DNA of 64,000 bases from Polytrichum commune (Eukaryota > Streptophyta > Polytrichopsida > Polytrichales > Polytrichaceae): NCBI GenBank assembly GCA_950295325.1, contig OX485805.1:41374258-41438257 (forward strand), given 5' to 3'. The notes below the pieces were generated by a model, which saw only the letters and a program-made list of their open reading frames with translations, was not told where the DNA came from and did no database searches. Below, in pieces: positions 1 to 11,035 of the stretch (position 1 is the stretch's first letter; each line of letters opens with the position of its first letter). Both the position numbers and the translations under genes were made by a program.

Positions 1-1719
1 TATGGGTTATATGCACAATATGGGTTATATGATCAAAGTCCTTTAAGAATGCAAGGGCAATTTTATTTTTCGAAGTCGGGCAAAATGGACTGGGACCATG
101 GACTTCATCCAGGCAGTGAACCAAACGTACCCAACGAGGGACCCAACCCTGGGCACGTTTTGGGCATATGTGATCTAGCCCGAGGTGTATTTTGAGAGGA
201 GATGCTCAAAGTATAAGATGGGGAGGGGTGTAACTTAATGTGCAGGTCCCTGCCCTTTAGTTGTTTACCTCAATAAGCTTTGGAACAAGTGTGAATGGGA
301 GTAGCTCATACACGTGGAAGTAATGATGAAGTAGAGTGAGAGGCATAGATGATTGGGGGAGGTTTAACCGAGGAGGTCGAGAGAACAAAGTCCGTCCTCG
401 TGATCCTAAGGACGGGCTTGCTCATTGTTTGTATTTTTCTTATAGCTCATGGTTGGGAAGAACAAGCTTTTGAAAAATACACGTCACTGTATTTTGGTGA
501 TAGTTGCACCCAAGGGGAATGCTAACCTGTTTACCACATAGCTTTGAGTTTGTTCAAGGATTAAGCACCACATACAATCAAGAATTAGATCATAGAACTA
601 TGTGACTTATCCCCAAATGTTCTATGTGATCATAAGCTGGCTGAGAACAATTTGTTTTGACCTCTTTGACACTCGTTTAGATGGTTTTTCGACTGTTTCA
701 ACTATTTTTCTTGTTCATGTTAGGTTCTGCATTGTCATGGCACATGGATAATTTTGATTCAACAAAGTTAGCTATCTTTGGATGAATTCAAATCTAGGAG
801 TGTTCTCTCAACAAGTTTACAGTGGAACCGGTCTACGGATGCCTGCTTGACATATGTCACCTCCGTGGTTTAGGGACGACATATCCTAATCATGTTTTAT
901 TGTTGATCCCTATGTGCAAATGCTTCCAATTGATTTGAGAATTTGAATGACCCTCAAACAAACAATATCCTTACCATCTACTGTTGGATTTTTGAGTTTG
1001 ACATGTCTTGGTGGTGTAATGTGCAAGGTGCACAGTTGTGACACCGTTGCCTCAAATTGCAAAGCTTCCCAAAATTCACAAGATAATGGTTTTAAGATTT
1101 GAGTAGGTGTGTTGCCCCTCTTTTTAATGAGGGTAACATTTTGTCATTTGGAGATAATTTGAATGGAGGTTTGATAAAAAAAATCAGTGCCAATTTAATT
1201 TCTAAACTATTGCCCCCCAAGTCACTATATTTATCTCCTACATAACAAAATTTCATAATTTACATTCGAACTTTGAAGTAGTCACCTTTGAGTCGCAAAC
1301 ACCTAAATGGTTGGATTTGTCAAAGAAACTTAGAATGTCAAATACGGTCAATAAAATGGATGTCACATTTTGTGGGCAGATTTGAGGGAAATTGGGAATG
1401 GGAAGTTAGGGGGTTAACAAATGGTTTTGAAACACACAATATAAATCTCCAATATTCTTTGGAAAGGTCACGAAATTAATTGATAAATTAATTATGTGAC
1501 ATTTTGAAAACTCCATGTAAAGGCATTTATTGAACAAATAAATCATTTAACCATATATGTCTAGCCTAACTTCATCTCCCATCCACATAATCACCTCATG
1601 ATGATCTTCCATAATGGTCAAATACACTACCTAGCCAAGTATAAAATCAACACTAAAATCAAAACGCAAATTCAAAAGCCTTAAATACCTCTACAATGAA
1701 ATTCAAGTACTATCTACCA
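1..1719. other. Non-coding 3' flank of ROCO copy 1
   Basis: The first 160 or so bases are a worn piece of the Rep1 repeat (compare 39367-39530). The rest is AT-rich spacer matched by 39530-41100. I see no convincing gene; the short ORF at 1288-1479 is not kept open in the duplicate. Confidence 0.6.
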
Positions 1720-3132
1720 TCAATTGTATAACGTGCAACCAAGACAGTCAATTTCGTCTTGACTCTCCTCAAGATCCTTGCATTTCTTGCAGATCCAGGC
1801 TATTCTCCCATTGATACCATCTTCACAATTCTTATACTTGACCTTATACAATCCAAAAAGATCTTCAATATTGTGGTTGCGTAGGAGACCTTCAAGCCAT
1901 TTTCTTCCTTCTTTGTTTGCATGCAAAATGGTGTCATGTGGATTTGAGACACTTGGTGTGATGGCGTTCAATCCACCATCTAAAAGCCCTGGAGTATCAA
2001 GTACTAGTAGAAAGCCCTTAGCTAGGTCAGGTACCAAGCTTCCAATTCCGGGTGCAACAACGTGAGCACCAATTGAAATCAAAGTGGACAACGTTACTAA
2101 TGTGTACTTTAGAATCTTCTTGACTCTTGCACTAGATTCACTTTCTACCTTGATTTCAATTCCTTGTTGGTTTTCTACCTCATGCATATGCTTTCCAATC
2201 AAGGTTTCACAAAGAATGTGAACCGTGTATTTTGTGCCACGCAAGTCAACGTGATGTTTCCTCTTGTCTTCCATCCCTTGTTTCGAGCACTTGAACCACA
2301 CAAATTTGGGGCATCGTGTTCTTTCAAGCTCCACACCAAAAGTCAAGGATTCTTGCAATTTGTTAGACAAATTTGAGATTGATGCGTCCGATTGCGATGA
2401 AATCTCACGAAACTTGTTTTGGACCAAGAGAGTCAAGTCCTCTAACTTACTGTCAGCGAGTATTTGTGTCTCACTTCTTTGCCTTTCATACAACTCCATG
2501 ACAACTAGCTCCGTCGACTTGAATGTTGACATCAAGTTTCTCTCCATCTTGTCCATCCTCTTTTCCGTGGCTTGATCAATCTCTTCCACTAACCTTCTGA
2601 GGTCAAGTTCATGTCCTGGAAGCTTCATCAAACTTTCTTTTGTGACCATGATCAACTTCGAGAAATATCCAATTACATCATTTTTCTCGGTATCACTCAA
2701 TAACGACAATGCTTCATCATATTCAACGTTCAAAACACCTTCTTCTTGATTCCATGCCTGTGTGAATTTCAAACTGTTGCTCTTTTTGATATTTTCCTTC
2801 AATATTTGTACAGAGATTGTTTGGTTCGACCTGTTTTTGCACAAAACCAAATCTTTCACACAAGAGGGCCGTATGATGCTTTCTTCAAGAACGACCCCAG
2901 GGCACCCCCTAATCGGATGTGAACATTCTTGGAAAATGTGTTTTATGATGCGGTTTGCCAAAAACTCATAGACATCACTCTCATTGGTGTCTTGGGATCG
3001 GATGAATATATCAATGTGGAAACCAATGTGCCCGCTATACTCCAATATGATTTCCATCTCATTCCATACGAAGCCAATCATGTTCTTCTCAATGATGTAT
3101 CCGTTTTGTTCGAACAAACGTTGAAAAGACAC
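1720..3132 (-). pseudogene. ROCO copy 1, exon 3 (end of COR plus C-terminal region)
   Basis: This 470-codon open frame begins at a splice acceptor (AG at 3134-3133); the GTG at 3132 is an internal valine codon, not a start. It continues the COR domain, then a lysine- and glutamate-rich coiled-coil-like stretch, then a hydrophobic glycine-containing segment around residues 340-385 of the exon. It ends in a cysteine pattern W-x-C-x2-C-x11-C-x2-C, like a small zinc finger of the RanBP2 type. Compared with copy 2 it has a few extra in-frame residues near position 205 (STFKSTELVVME) and keeps the third cysteine that copy 2 lost. Intron 2 is 3133-3333. Confidence 0.75.
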
Positions 3133-3333
3133 CTACAAGTTACCACACAATGGTTAGGCCCGTTTCGTATGCTGAAACATTGCAACCCATGTAATTTTAA
3201 AATGAAGGTACCAAAATACACACATAGAAGAAGGAATCAAATGATCGTCTAGATTTTGTGATTATCACATTCCATCAGTATGTACGAGGATCCTTGCCAT
3301 TGCTTTGAAAACAACCTGCAAACAAAGATTTAC

Positions 3334-4622
3334 TTGCAAACGCGGGAAGAAACCCAAGGTCAACATTGTACGATCTGTGTCCACAGGGGCCACTCTTCAT
3401 CCCACGTGAACACCTTCGTCAAAACTTTTCCTTCTGCGCCAAGACAATTTTCTTTCACCGGAATCCGATGGATTGTTTTCATCATCGCACAAGGATGCGG
3501 GAATCAAAATACCGTCATTGACGTGCTCGATGCATAAATCCAATTTTATCATGAGTTTCAACAAATCTCGGCGGGTATCCTCATCGAATTCTTGATGTTG
3601 AGACTCTCCTAGAAAAGACATCAAACTTCTCGAACGCAACACACCTATTTGAGGCTCGAGTACGCCACATTCCTTACAAGAGATGACTTGCCCAATGACA
3701 TCATGACAAAACCAATGAGGATCCAAAATCACAAAGGTCAAGCCTTTGTAAAAAATCACTTCACCCGCCTCATGCAAAGATGTTGCCACAATCTCCCTTC
3801 TTTTTGCGGCCGCTTCAAAACTGATTTCCTCCCCGGCCACCAAAGTTGGAACCTTCTCACATATAGCTTGGAATACTTCCCATTTCACCAACGTATGTGT
3901 TGGATTCATCTTTTTATATTCGTCCAAAAATTTCCGCAAATCCTCACATGCTTTAAAAACATGAGGGAGAGTTCGTAACAACTCTAACAGTGTTGCTTCC
4001 AATTCCTCCAATACAGGTCGAATACTCTCGGTGTCGTGAGCATTCACATAAAATGGTTCCTCGTTGATATTAAGAGTGCCTTCGAATTGCTCTAGCAAAG
4101 GTTGCACATGCCTTTCAACTTCCATCTTGATGGTCTCAACATAACTTTTAACTTTATCAAAACCTGTGAAAACCAATTTGACGCATGGATGGTACACAAT
4201 TGATTTTTTGGTGTTTGATGCAATGAACTGCAACCAATATTTGATTTCCTTAGCCATTTGCTTATACCCTTTCCTTTTGGTAGGATTTTCCGGCTCGAAC
4301 ATATTACAAAGGAGAAGAAAACAACATGAACTCCCACCACCATCTATGTTTGAGATCACAAGGTCATGAAAAGGATGGTATGCATCGTGACCGGCCATGT
4401 CCCACATAGTTAGATGCAAATTGTTGAGGGTTGTAACTGCTTCCACTTCAATTCCTCTAGTGCGATTATGCATGTCCCCTGTGTCCATCGCATCGCATGG
4501 ATTCATACAAACATCATCGGTGAATTGATTGTGAGATATTTTTCTTTTTTTTGATGTTGATGTAGGTTCTTCCATTTTCTCCCTCAAACTCTTGACTATA
4601 GTATTCTTCAAAGTGGTCTTCC
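3334..4622 (-). pseudogene. ROCO copy 1, exon 2 (Roc GTPase and start of COR), with premature stop
   Basis: The exon starts just after the acceptor CATTAG (AG at 4624-4623) with GG-AAG-ACC, which completes a P-loop begun in exon 1. RGIEV (switch region), WDMAGHDAYH (G3, DxxG) and FTGFDK (G4 position) follow. COR begins around LVKWEVFQAI and includes HEAGEV and VILDPHWFCHDVIG. A TGA at 3397-3399 stops translation after DEGVHVG; copy 2 has CGA there. The rest of the exon to the donor (CAA|GTAAAT, GT at 3333-3332) keeps its similarity to copy 2. Confidence 0.75.
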
Positions 4623-5589
4623 CTAATGACATTCAACAATGCATAAAGTTAATGTCAAAGGCAAAACTCCAAATTTGGTATTGTCCACACTTATAATATA
4701 TCATATGTAACATGTCATAGCCTAGCCTCCTAAGAAAACTCAAATCACATAGTTTGTCATATAGGGATGCGTTGTCACGTGGAATGCACAAGTTCTCATC
4801 TAGGATTAAAGTTCAATAAAAAAAACTATACTTCTAGGATCATGTGGTATTTAAGCTCCAAATGTCATGTTATTGACATCGTTTGGGTTATTAACAAGGA
4901 ATTCCTACTTGAGAATTATGTTTGGCCCTTTTCTTTTCGTAGAACTTTCCAACTTTGATGGATTACACATGGATTAATTGGTATAGAATGGAACATAGAA
5001 ACACACTCGGAGAATATATCTTTTTGTATTAAACTCATTAAATATATAACCCCCAAAAAGGACATCAATAAATCATTTGTACGTGACATGTAACTTTCGT
5101 CTACAATTGCTTTGGAGTGGCATCATGATTTTTCATATTTACATCGAATGAATGAAGGAGGTTGTATTTTCATATCCCATACGTGTACATGGAGAGGTCC
5201 AAAATGAGACATCTAAATTTTAATTTATTTTTTAATATATTTTAAATCGCTTACAACAATAAGTTCATTGTGGTTGTATTACAATTTTAACAAATTGAAC
5301 TCTTCAAGAATCAAATGTCCATGTTTGGAATTTGCATCCAATTGATCAAACTTATGTTAAGATTCTCTAAGTGATATCAACACGATAACACATGTGACAC
5401 TAGACACTACATGTGACACTACATGTATCACAAGTTGATTCACTCGAACAAATGTCAACCCATGTTTCCCAATATAACTCATTTAATCATAGGCCTTGAT
5501 TTGTTTTTAATGGAAAGAGTGTACTTAGTCACGATTTCACATATTGCATGCATAGTAGTATAAGACCTATGCAAGCCAGAGAAAGTCAC
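4623..5589 (-). other. Intron 1 of ROCO copy 1
   Basis: AT-rich spacer of 967 bp between the LRR exon (donor GCAG|GTGACT) and the Roc exon (acceptor CATTAG|GGAAG). It aligns with 43961-44940. The short ORFs in it are not conserved, and I see no other feature. Confidence 0.7.
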
Positions 5590-6517
5590 CTGCGTGTGGA
5601 TAACCACAAAAGAACAATCGAGCTGACGTTGAAGGAACAAGAACCATGTCCTTCATCACCTCCCATGGCTTGTTGGTTGCCCTCTCCTCAAATAACATTG
5701 TTAATGCCTCTGCGTAATAATTGTTCCTCCATGGATACACGAAATCCTTGAGCTGATAATTCACTCTCAGTGCGTCCATGATTGTTGAAAATAAAACATC
5801 TTCATCAGCATAAACATCTTCATCAACATAAAAGTTACTTTCCAAAGTAAAGTGTTCCAATCCATGATTGAATTTCAAGGCTTCAATCACCTCAAGCATT
5901 AGAGCTTCCTGATCCTGATCAATGTAGATGTGCAAGGCATTTAGACATTCAGTTGTTTTGATGAACTCACATATGAGAGTTCCAATCCAGTCCTGGGAAT
6001 ATTCAAGGTGTAGGCAGTTGAGGGCAGTGATGGGATGTTGTCCTTGCGAGTCACGCATCAACACTCTCATCACAGCCTCTTTCAATTTTGTAAAAGGCTT
6101 GTCAAATCGAAGAGTGTGGACTTGATTGTTGAGACACAGAGCCTCTGCCATCCTCTCAGCGAGCGACCCCTCCAAATGATCATCATATAAAGAATTAAAA
6201 AGAATTTCCTTGATGGAAGGGGTGCGTTGAAGGAACTCGCCAAGACGCTCAACTGATGTACCATTCCACTCGAGCTGGCTCTCGAATGTTAATCTTTCAA
6301 GAGCCGGGCATGATCCACCCGTCTGTGCTAAAAGCATCTCTTCAAGTACTGCACACTGTGGCGACGGCCTACCACATGGCTCAAAAGCCTTGTGGCTGGG
6401 ACGACGTACCTCGATCGACTTTACGGTTGAGCTTGGTGCGACAATCAAGCCACATACGGCCTTGAGCTTCTGTGGTGGTGGCTTACCCCTTATCACTATG
6501 TCTGTGAGAGTACGATT
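5590..6517 (-). pseudogene. ROCO copy 1, exon 1 remnant (C-terminal two thirds of LRR region)
   Basis: This codes for an LRR region similar to residues 150-458 of copy 2, ending FFCGYPHAG at the donor. Recognisable repeats include GTSVERLGEFLQRTPSIKEI, the LCLNNQVHTL unit and a FKINHG-like unit (VIEALKFNHGLEHF). Homology stops at IQLNNRT, where a 12-base filler joins upstream DNA that in copy 2 lies about 1.1 kb away. An in-frame TGA lies in the filler. Small in-frame indels separate it from copy 2 in the acidic stretch near YADEDV. Confidence 0.75.
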
Positions 6518-6764
6518 ATTCAGTTGAATTATTCAGTACAATCCCTCGAAGCAGGCTTCTTCCAGGAAGTGGCGGTCCACATGGAAGAAAGATTGGCAGA
6601 CGCGGGGAAAATGCCGACTGACTTACAGTCAACGATGACCCTTCCGAATTCAGGAAGGGCACTCAGCATTTCCGAAGCTCGTCCTTGAGATGATGCTTCC
6701 CCCGAAGTCAAAAATCATACAAAATTCATTATTAAAGTTCTTGGCCGCCAATAGAGGGCCTCCA
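6518..6764. other. Displaced ROCO upstream flank
   Basis: After the deletion junction this matches 46978-47170 of copy 2. Bases about 6690-6760 also match, in reverse complement, the segment near 16440-16510 (a TTCTTGGCCGCCA-type stretch), so the flank was itself built from a dispersed repeat. No gene seen. Confidence 0.5.
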
Positions 6765-7195
6765 TAAAGACGGTGCACTATTACCGATGGGGGACGTTAA
6801 AGTTCCCCCCACAAACGTATAGGGGAGGTAGATTCGGGCATGGCCAGTCGCCTGGTCACAAATTTCAGATTTTCAAGACCCGACTGAAAATTGTTGCCTG
6901 TCCGTCCGACTTTCAAAAAAATCATTGTGCTTGAATTCTTGAAGACCAATTATTCACAAATCACACATTGAGTGCACTTCACCTTCAAGGTCCAAAATCC
7001 ATTATATATGTTTACTTTCATTGAGTAAATAAGCAATTGACTGGGATTTCATTTTGAAATTGAAACCGTCATTAAAGTATGTAAAGACCTTGGAAGTCAA
7101 AAATATTAGACAACCCTCATTAGCACCGAGGTTATGATTTTTGGGACTTGCCACTGCAAGCGTCTTTCTCATTATTAAAACTTCAGTTGAATTGG
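6765..7195 (-). repeat. Rep1 dispersed repeat, minus copy
   Basis: Minus-orientation member of a family also at 10680-11035, 16680-17068, 26003-26408, 39165-39500 and 47170-47605. Shared landmarks are a GGGGGACATTAAA end, a GC-rich GGGCAGCCGCCCG-like core, a GTGCACTTCA block and an AATCATAACCTC-like end, each read in one orientation. No coding capacity. It could be a solo LTR or a non-autonomous element; I could not fix a target duplication. Confidence 0.6.
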
Positions 7196-7362
7196 GCTGA
7201 AATGACACGTATTACTAGGTTACTTAAGTACTATAAACTGCAGTTCAAGTATCTGGAAAGCATAACCCATAACATTAGGAGAACTTCCCAAACTCACTTA
7301 CATACTTGAGTTCAGCCTTATCCTGTAATTTTCTTTGTGATCGGAAAGGCTCTACAGCTAAG

Positions 7363-7470
7363 ATGGTGATGAGAGAGGTGCTGGAAGGTAAGTACAAGGC
7401 CGACAAGACCATTGTTCATGGTCTCTTGCGGATGTATTTCCACAATTGTTTTGTGCATGCATGTGAATGA
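7363..7470 (+). pseudogene. Class III peroxidase-like exon fragment
   Basis: A 35-codon frame ends with HGLLRMYFHNCFVHAC. Plant class III peroxidases have a GLLRxxFHDCFVxGCD motif holding the distal catalytic histidine; here HDC has become HNC and a stop follows at once. No signal peptide, second exon or proximal-histidine motif is near. I read it as a captured or decayed fragment. The duplicate at 47771-47881 has lost the ATG (ACG) and carries a one-base frameshift. The match rests on one short motif. Confidence 0.5.
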
Positions 7471-7651
7471 ACAATCTGCCCCAACAAATCTCGAAAAGTG
7501 ATGTTTTGGCTAGTTAAATAATGGGTTAATTATGAGGCGTCTTAGCTTGACATAAGGATGATTTTAGGTAGACTTTGTAAAGTGCATAGATCCCCTCCAA
7601 ATTGAGTATAATGTACAATGTACATTTTACAATGCATGAAATGAAGCTAGA

Positions 7652-7957
7652 TTGGAAGCATTAATGTTGTTGGGGTCTGTGATTTCAATGCCATCAATTT
7701 GGATTGGCACGCAAACTGGCTTAAATTATGCAACTTTGGCACTCATTCCATCAAGTATAGCTATTTGTGAGAGAGGATTCTCCAAACAAATTGCAATCAA
7801 AAGCCACTTGCACAATAGGTTGAACTTGAAGACCCTTGATGCTCTTATGCGGGTCTCTCCTTGTGGGCTTGAAGTGGATGCAATGGATTGGGCTACAATG
7901 GCCAACATTTGGAGAAACATGCGAGACCGAAGGATCCTTATGCTCGATTCATAGATT
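7652..7957 (+). pseudogene. hAT transposase C-terminal dimerisation fragment, copy 1
   Basis: The frame contains LALIPSSIAICERGFSKQ, IKSHLHNRLNLKTLDALMRV and NIWRNMRDRR. That order (CERgFS, IKs..RnrL, tLd.LMrv) is typical of the dimerisation region at the C-terminus of hAT transposases. The catalytic core is not present upstream, so this is a remnant. It supports hAT activity in the genome, in line with the 8-bp target duplications of several elements here. Confidence 0.65.
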
Positions 7958-7959
7958 TT

Positions 7960-8994
7960 TTGTTTCAAATCAAGATTATATTGTGATTTTTCAAAACATG
8001 AGGTTTTCTAAAATATTGTGTAATCCGAAATTGAGGGGACATTTTAGAATAAAATGGATGTCAATTGACATTCGTTTTTGTTTTTGGAAACGTCACGTCA
8101 CACTTTGGATTTGAAGTTGAACGTCAAATAAAATTTGTCAAACAAACACATTGTCTGGAACTATCGAATTCATATATTTTTTTGTTGTCCAACACATTTA
8201 GGAACTCATTGTTTGGATGTCATATGGATAGGTTACAAGGCATTAAACTTCTATTTGTACATGACCTAAATTAAAACCAACACCCAAATCACATGTTCAA
8301 GTAGTGTACATTCTCATAATCGCTATATACCTATTGCACAAGATTTCTAGGTGTTGATTTCCTGTCAATGTTGGTGATGAATGTACATACATTCAATTTT
8401 AGATTATGTTGATTATCCTAATTAGTGTGTGTTACCACATAAAGTTACGCAGTGCAATAATGCCATACTCAGGAGTTGGTTTCTACTAACTAAAGCTCAA
8501 TTGGTTGTTTGGACATGACAAGACATAAATGTCTTTCCTTGGTAAAAATGTTACATTCTCATTGACTAGTTGTAGGACTCCATAACTCCGAATAGTGCGA
8601 TGCACTAATTGGGATAATCGATGTACATAATTGGGGAGCGGAGAGTGGAAGACGTAGGAGTTTAGGCCCGTGGTAGAGACTATTGGTAGAATAAGAGCCT
8701 CCACAAGGCATAGCCACGTGTTGGGCCCCTACCAAAGGTACAACTACTTTCTTTCTTGAAAATCTTGAATTGTGGCAAGCAAGAGTAATCCATGTATACA
8801 AACGTATGTTTAGGAATGTCTTAATTGATACTAAGTGGACTACTTAGATAAGGTTGCTTGGTTTAAGTACATGATGTGCGTATTTGTAGAATTTTCTCTT
8901 GTGTTAGAGAAAATAAGGGTCGGTTAACCCCCCTAAGCGTCTAAGAGATGCACATTGAGCCTTCTACAAGAAAAAAATAGCATACATTAGCTAC
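7960..8994. other. Non-coding spacer in R1 copy 1
   Basis: AT-rich, matched by 48360-49392. The part at about 8040-8140 resembles, in reverse complement, 38530-38640, so a small dispersed repeat lies here. No supported gene. Confidence 0.5.
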
Positions 8995-9002
8995 GTACTT
9001 TC

Positions 9003-9412
9003 CACGGGGAGGTCACTTCATTGTCAAGTTGACACCACGGGCGGACAAAGTTTGCTACCCCTATATTACATGCCATATATAATTTTAAAATTTATGATAT
9101 TTTTTCTACATATACATAACCATTGATAGTATCTTTTGTATACTTTTTTGAAATTTTTAGTCATCTTTATTTTTTTAAGTAATTTTTTTAGTTCAATTCT
9201 GTGCCATTCTAGTTAGAAATGGTATGTTTTATGAAAAAAACAAATCATCAAATTTAGTTACCACTTTTGACTATGTCATAGGTACTGTGTATATCTACTC
9301 ATGATAAAATTTAGATAAAATTTTGACGCATTTTGGTGGTGCAACATACCAAAAGAAGATTTTTTTTGGTCGCACGTGGTGTTCAACTTGACAATGGAGT
9401 GATCTACCCGTG
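9003..9412. mobile_element. hAT-like MITE, 410 bp, with 8-bp target duplication
   Basis: The ends are inverted repeats of about 38 bp, starting CACGGGGAGGTCACT on the left and, read inward, CACGGGTAGATCACT on the right. Both include CATTGTCAAGTTGA. GTACTTTC flanks it on both sides (8995-9002, 9413-9420). Copy 2 has one uninterrupted GTACTTTC at 49393-49400, the empty site. There is no coding sequence. The 8-bp duplication points to hAT-type mobilisation. Confidence 0.85.
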
Positions 9413-10057
9413 GTACTTTCCTGTTTAGTTGATCACGTCAAAAGTGATATTGTCTAAAATTAGTTTATTTGTGTGAGTGCCCTATTTAAATAAGTTGAAC
9501 ACTTGGATGAAATTGAACATTCAAGTTCATTATGTAGAGTGGGTGCCTTTGGGGCCAGGGATTCGTGGCACTTAAGTAAAGTCATCCGGTAACAAAAATT
9601 GGATGAGTCCATCAAGAAGCTCAGATGGAGCTTACTTTAGTGAAACGCCTCCGAGTTGGCATGTAAGACCTATTTTCTCCCTCATAGCTATTGTGAGCTA
9701 CTAATTATTTTGTAAATATCAATTAGTTGGCAAGGGGCAATGATGTGGCCTTGGATGTTGTACGCCTATTTTCTAACCTCCCATGAGTTGTTTCCAAGGC
9801 CATGATGTGAATTTGAATTCCACATGGTTATTTTGATAAATATCACAAGATATTATTGTGTGCAACATATAATTATGACATATTGTTATAGACATTTTTT
9901 TGTTTGTTCATAATTCATTTATATTGCACGGGTGTGATTGCTCAAATATTTGTAATATGTCAAAATAATATATATCACCTTATGGTAAATTGGTGAACTA
10001 CATAAATAAATTCAATATTATTATTATTATTTTCTTTTAATATAATGAAATTGATTA

Positions 10058-10665
10058 GATAATACAATATATGATGAGGATAAAATATTACAATAATTTA
10101 GATAGGTTATTGTCAGAAACTTGTGATTTTCTGAGTATACCCCATGCATAACATTGTCCCACAAGTCTAATTCCAAAGAACATACCATCTAGTTATACCT
10201 CATATTCTATTACCTAATAATAAAACTGATTGTTATATAATATTTTTTGTTATATGTTGTATATTCTATCTTCATTGTTTCATTTTGGTTATCTTATGAA
10301 CACTTGCACTAATGTATCATTAGAATGACAAAGATAATTTTAATGACAAAGACAATATACATAATGTGATTTCAAAGATAATACAATATATGATGAGTAT
10401 AAAATATTAAAATAATTCAAGATAGGCTATAGTCGGAAACTTATGATTTTTTGAGTATACCCCATCCATAACATTGTCTCACAAGTCTAATTCCAAACAA
10501 CATACCATTTATTTATACCTCATATTATATTACCTAAAAAAATGAATTGATTTTTAAATTTAATAATATTCTATGTGCTTTATATTCTATCTTCATTGTT
10601 TCATTTTGGTTATCTTATGAACACTTGCACTAATCTATCATTAGAATGACAAAGATAATTTTAAA
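10058..10665. repeat. Tandem duplication of a ~319-bp AT-rich unit
   Basis: The stretch beginning GATAATACAATATATGATGA at 10058 recurs at 10377. Both units run through TACCCCAT, ACAAGTCTAATTCCAAA and GTTTCATTTTGGTTATCTTA, ending near TAGAATGACAAAGATAATTT. It lies wholly inside the 9553-11310 element. No coding potential. Confidence 0.8.
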
Positions 10666-10679
10666 TAATAAGTCACACA

Positions 10680-11035
10680 ATTATAATTTCAATGTTATTG
10701 AGTATTTTGCAATGTTTTTCGACCTCCGAGTTAATTATGTGCTTCATTGATGGTTTCACTTGCGGAATGAAATCCTAATAAGTTGCTTATTTACTTATTC
10801 GAAATGCACATATAGATTGGATTTAAGACCTTGAAGGTGAAGTGCACTCAATATGGGATTTGTAGTCAAGCGGCTTCAAAAATGCAAGGGCAATGTTTTT
10901 TTCAAAGTTGGGCGGGATGGGCAACATATTTTGGCCAGGTTGAAAAAAAAATTTGGAGGGTTTCCCCAACCCGGATTTGTCACCCCGAAAATTTGTGAGG
11001 GGGTATTTAACGTCCACCCATATTAATTTCTTAAA
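10680..11035 (+). repeat. Rep1 dispersed repeat, plus copy
   Basis: It has the Rep1 landmarks in plus orientation: GAAGTGCACTCAATATGGG, GGCGGGATGGGC, and an end in GGGGGTATTTAACGTC. It sits at the right side of the 9-bp-duplication element, so it either inserted there or was picked up by it. Confidence 0.6.

Larger units (their letters stand above)
1720..6517 (-). pseudogene. LRR-Roc-COR (ROCO) GTPase, copy 1, broken
   Basis: This is a minus-strand paralogue of the gene at 41101-46315 with the same three-exon plan (5590-6517, 3334-4622, 1720-3132) and the same splice signals. Three lesions make it unlikely to give a full protein. The promoter, start codon and about 150 N-terminal residues are deleted. 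The joined sequence at the break puts an in-frame stop just upstream of the surviving LRR frame. A TGA at 3397-3399 interrupts the COR domain where copy 2 has CGA. The Roc core and C-terminal exon are otherwise open, so the losses look recent or the fragments are still constrained. Roc-COR proteins are GTPases that dimerise through COR; any role here is inference. Confidence 0.8.
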
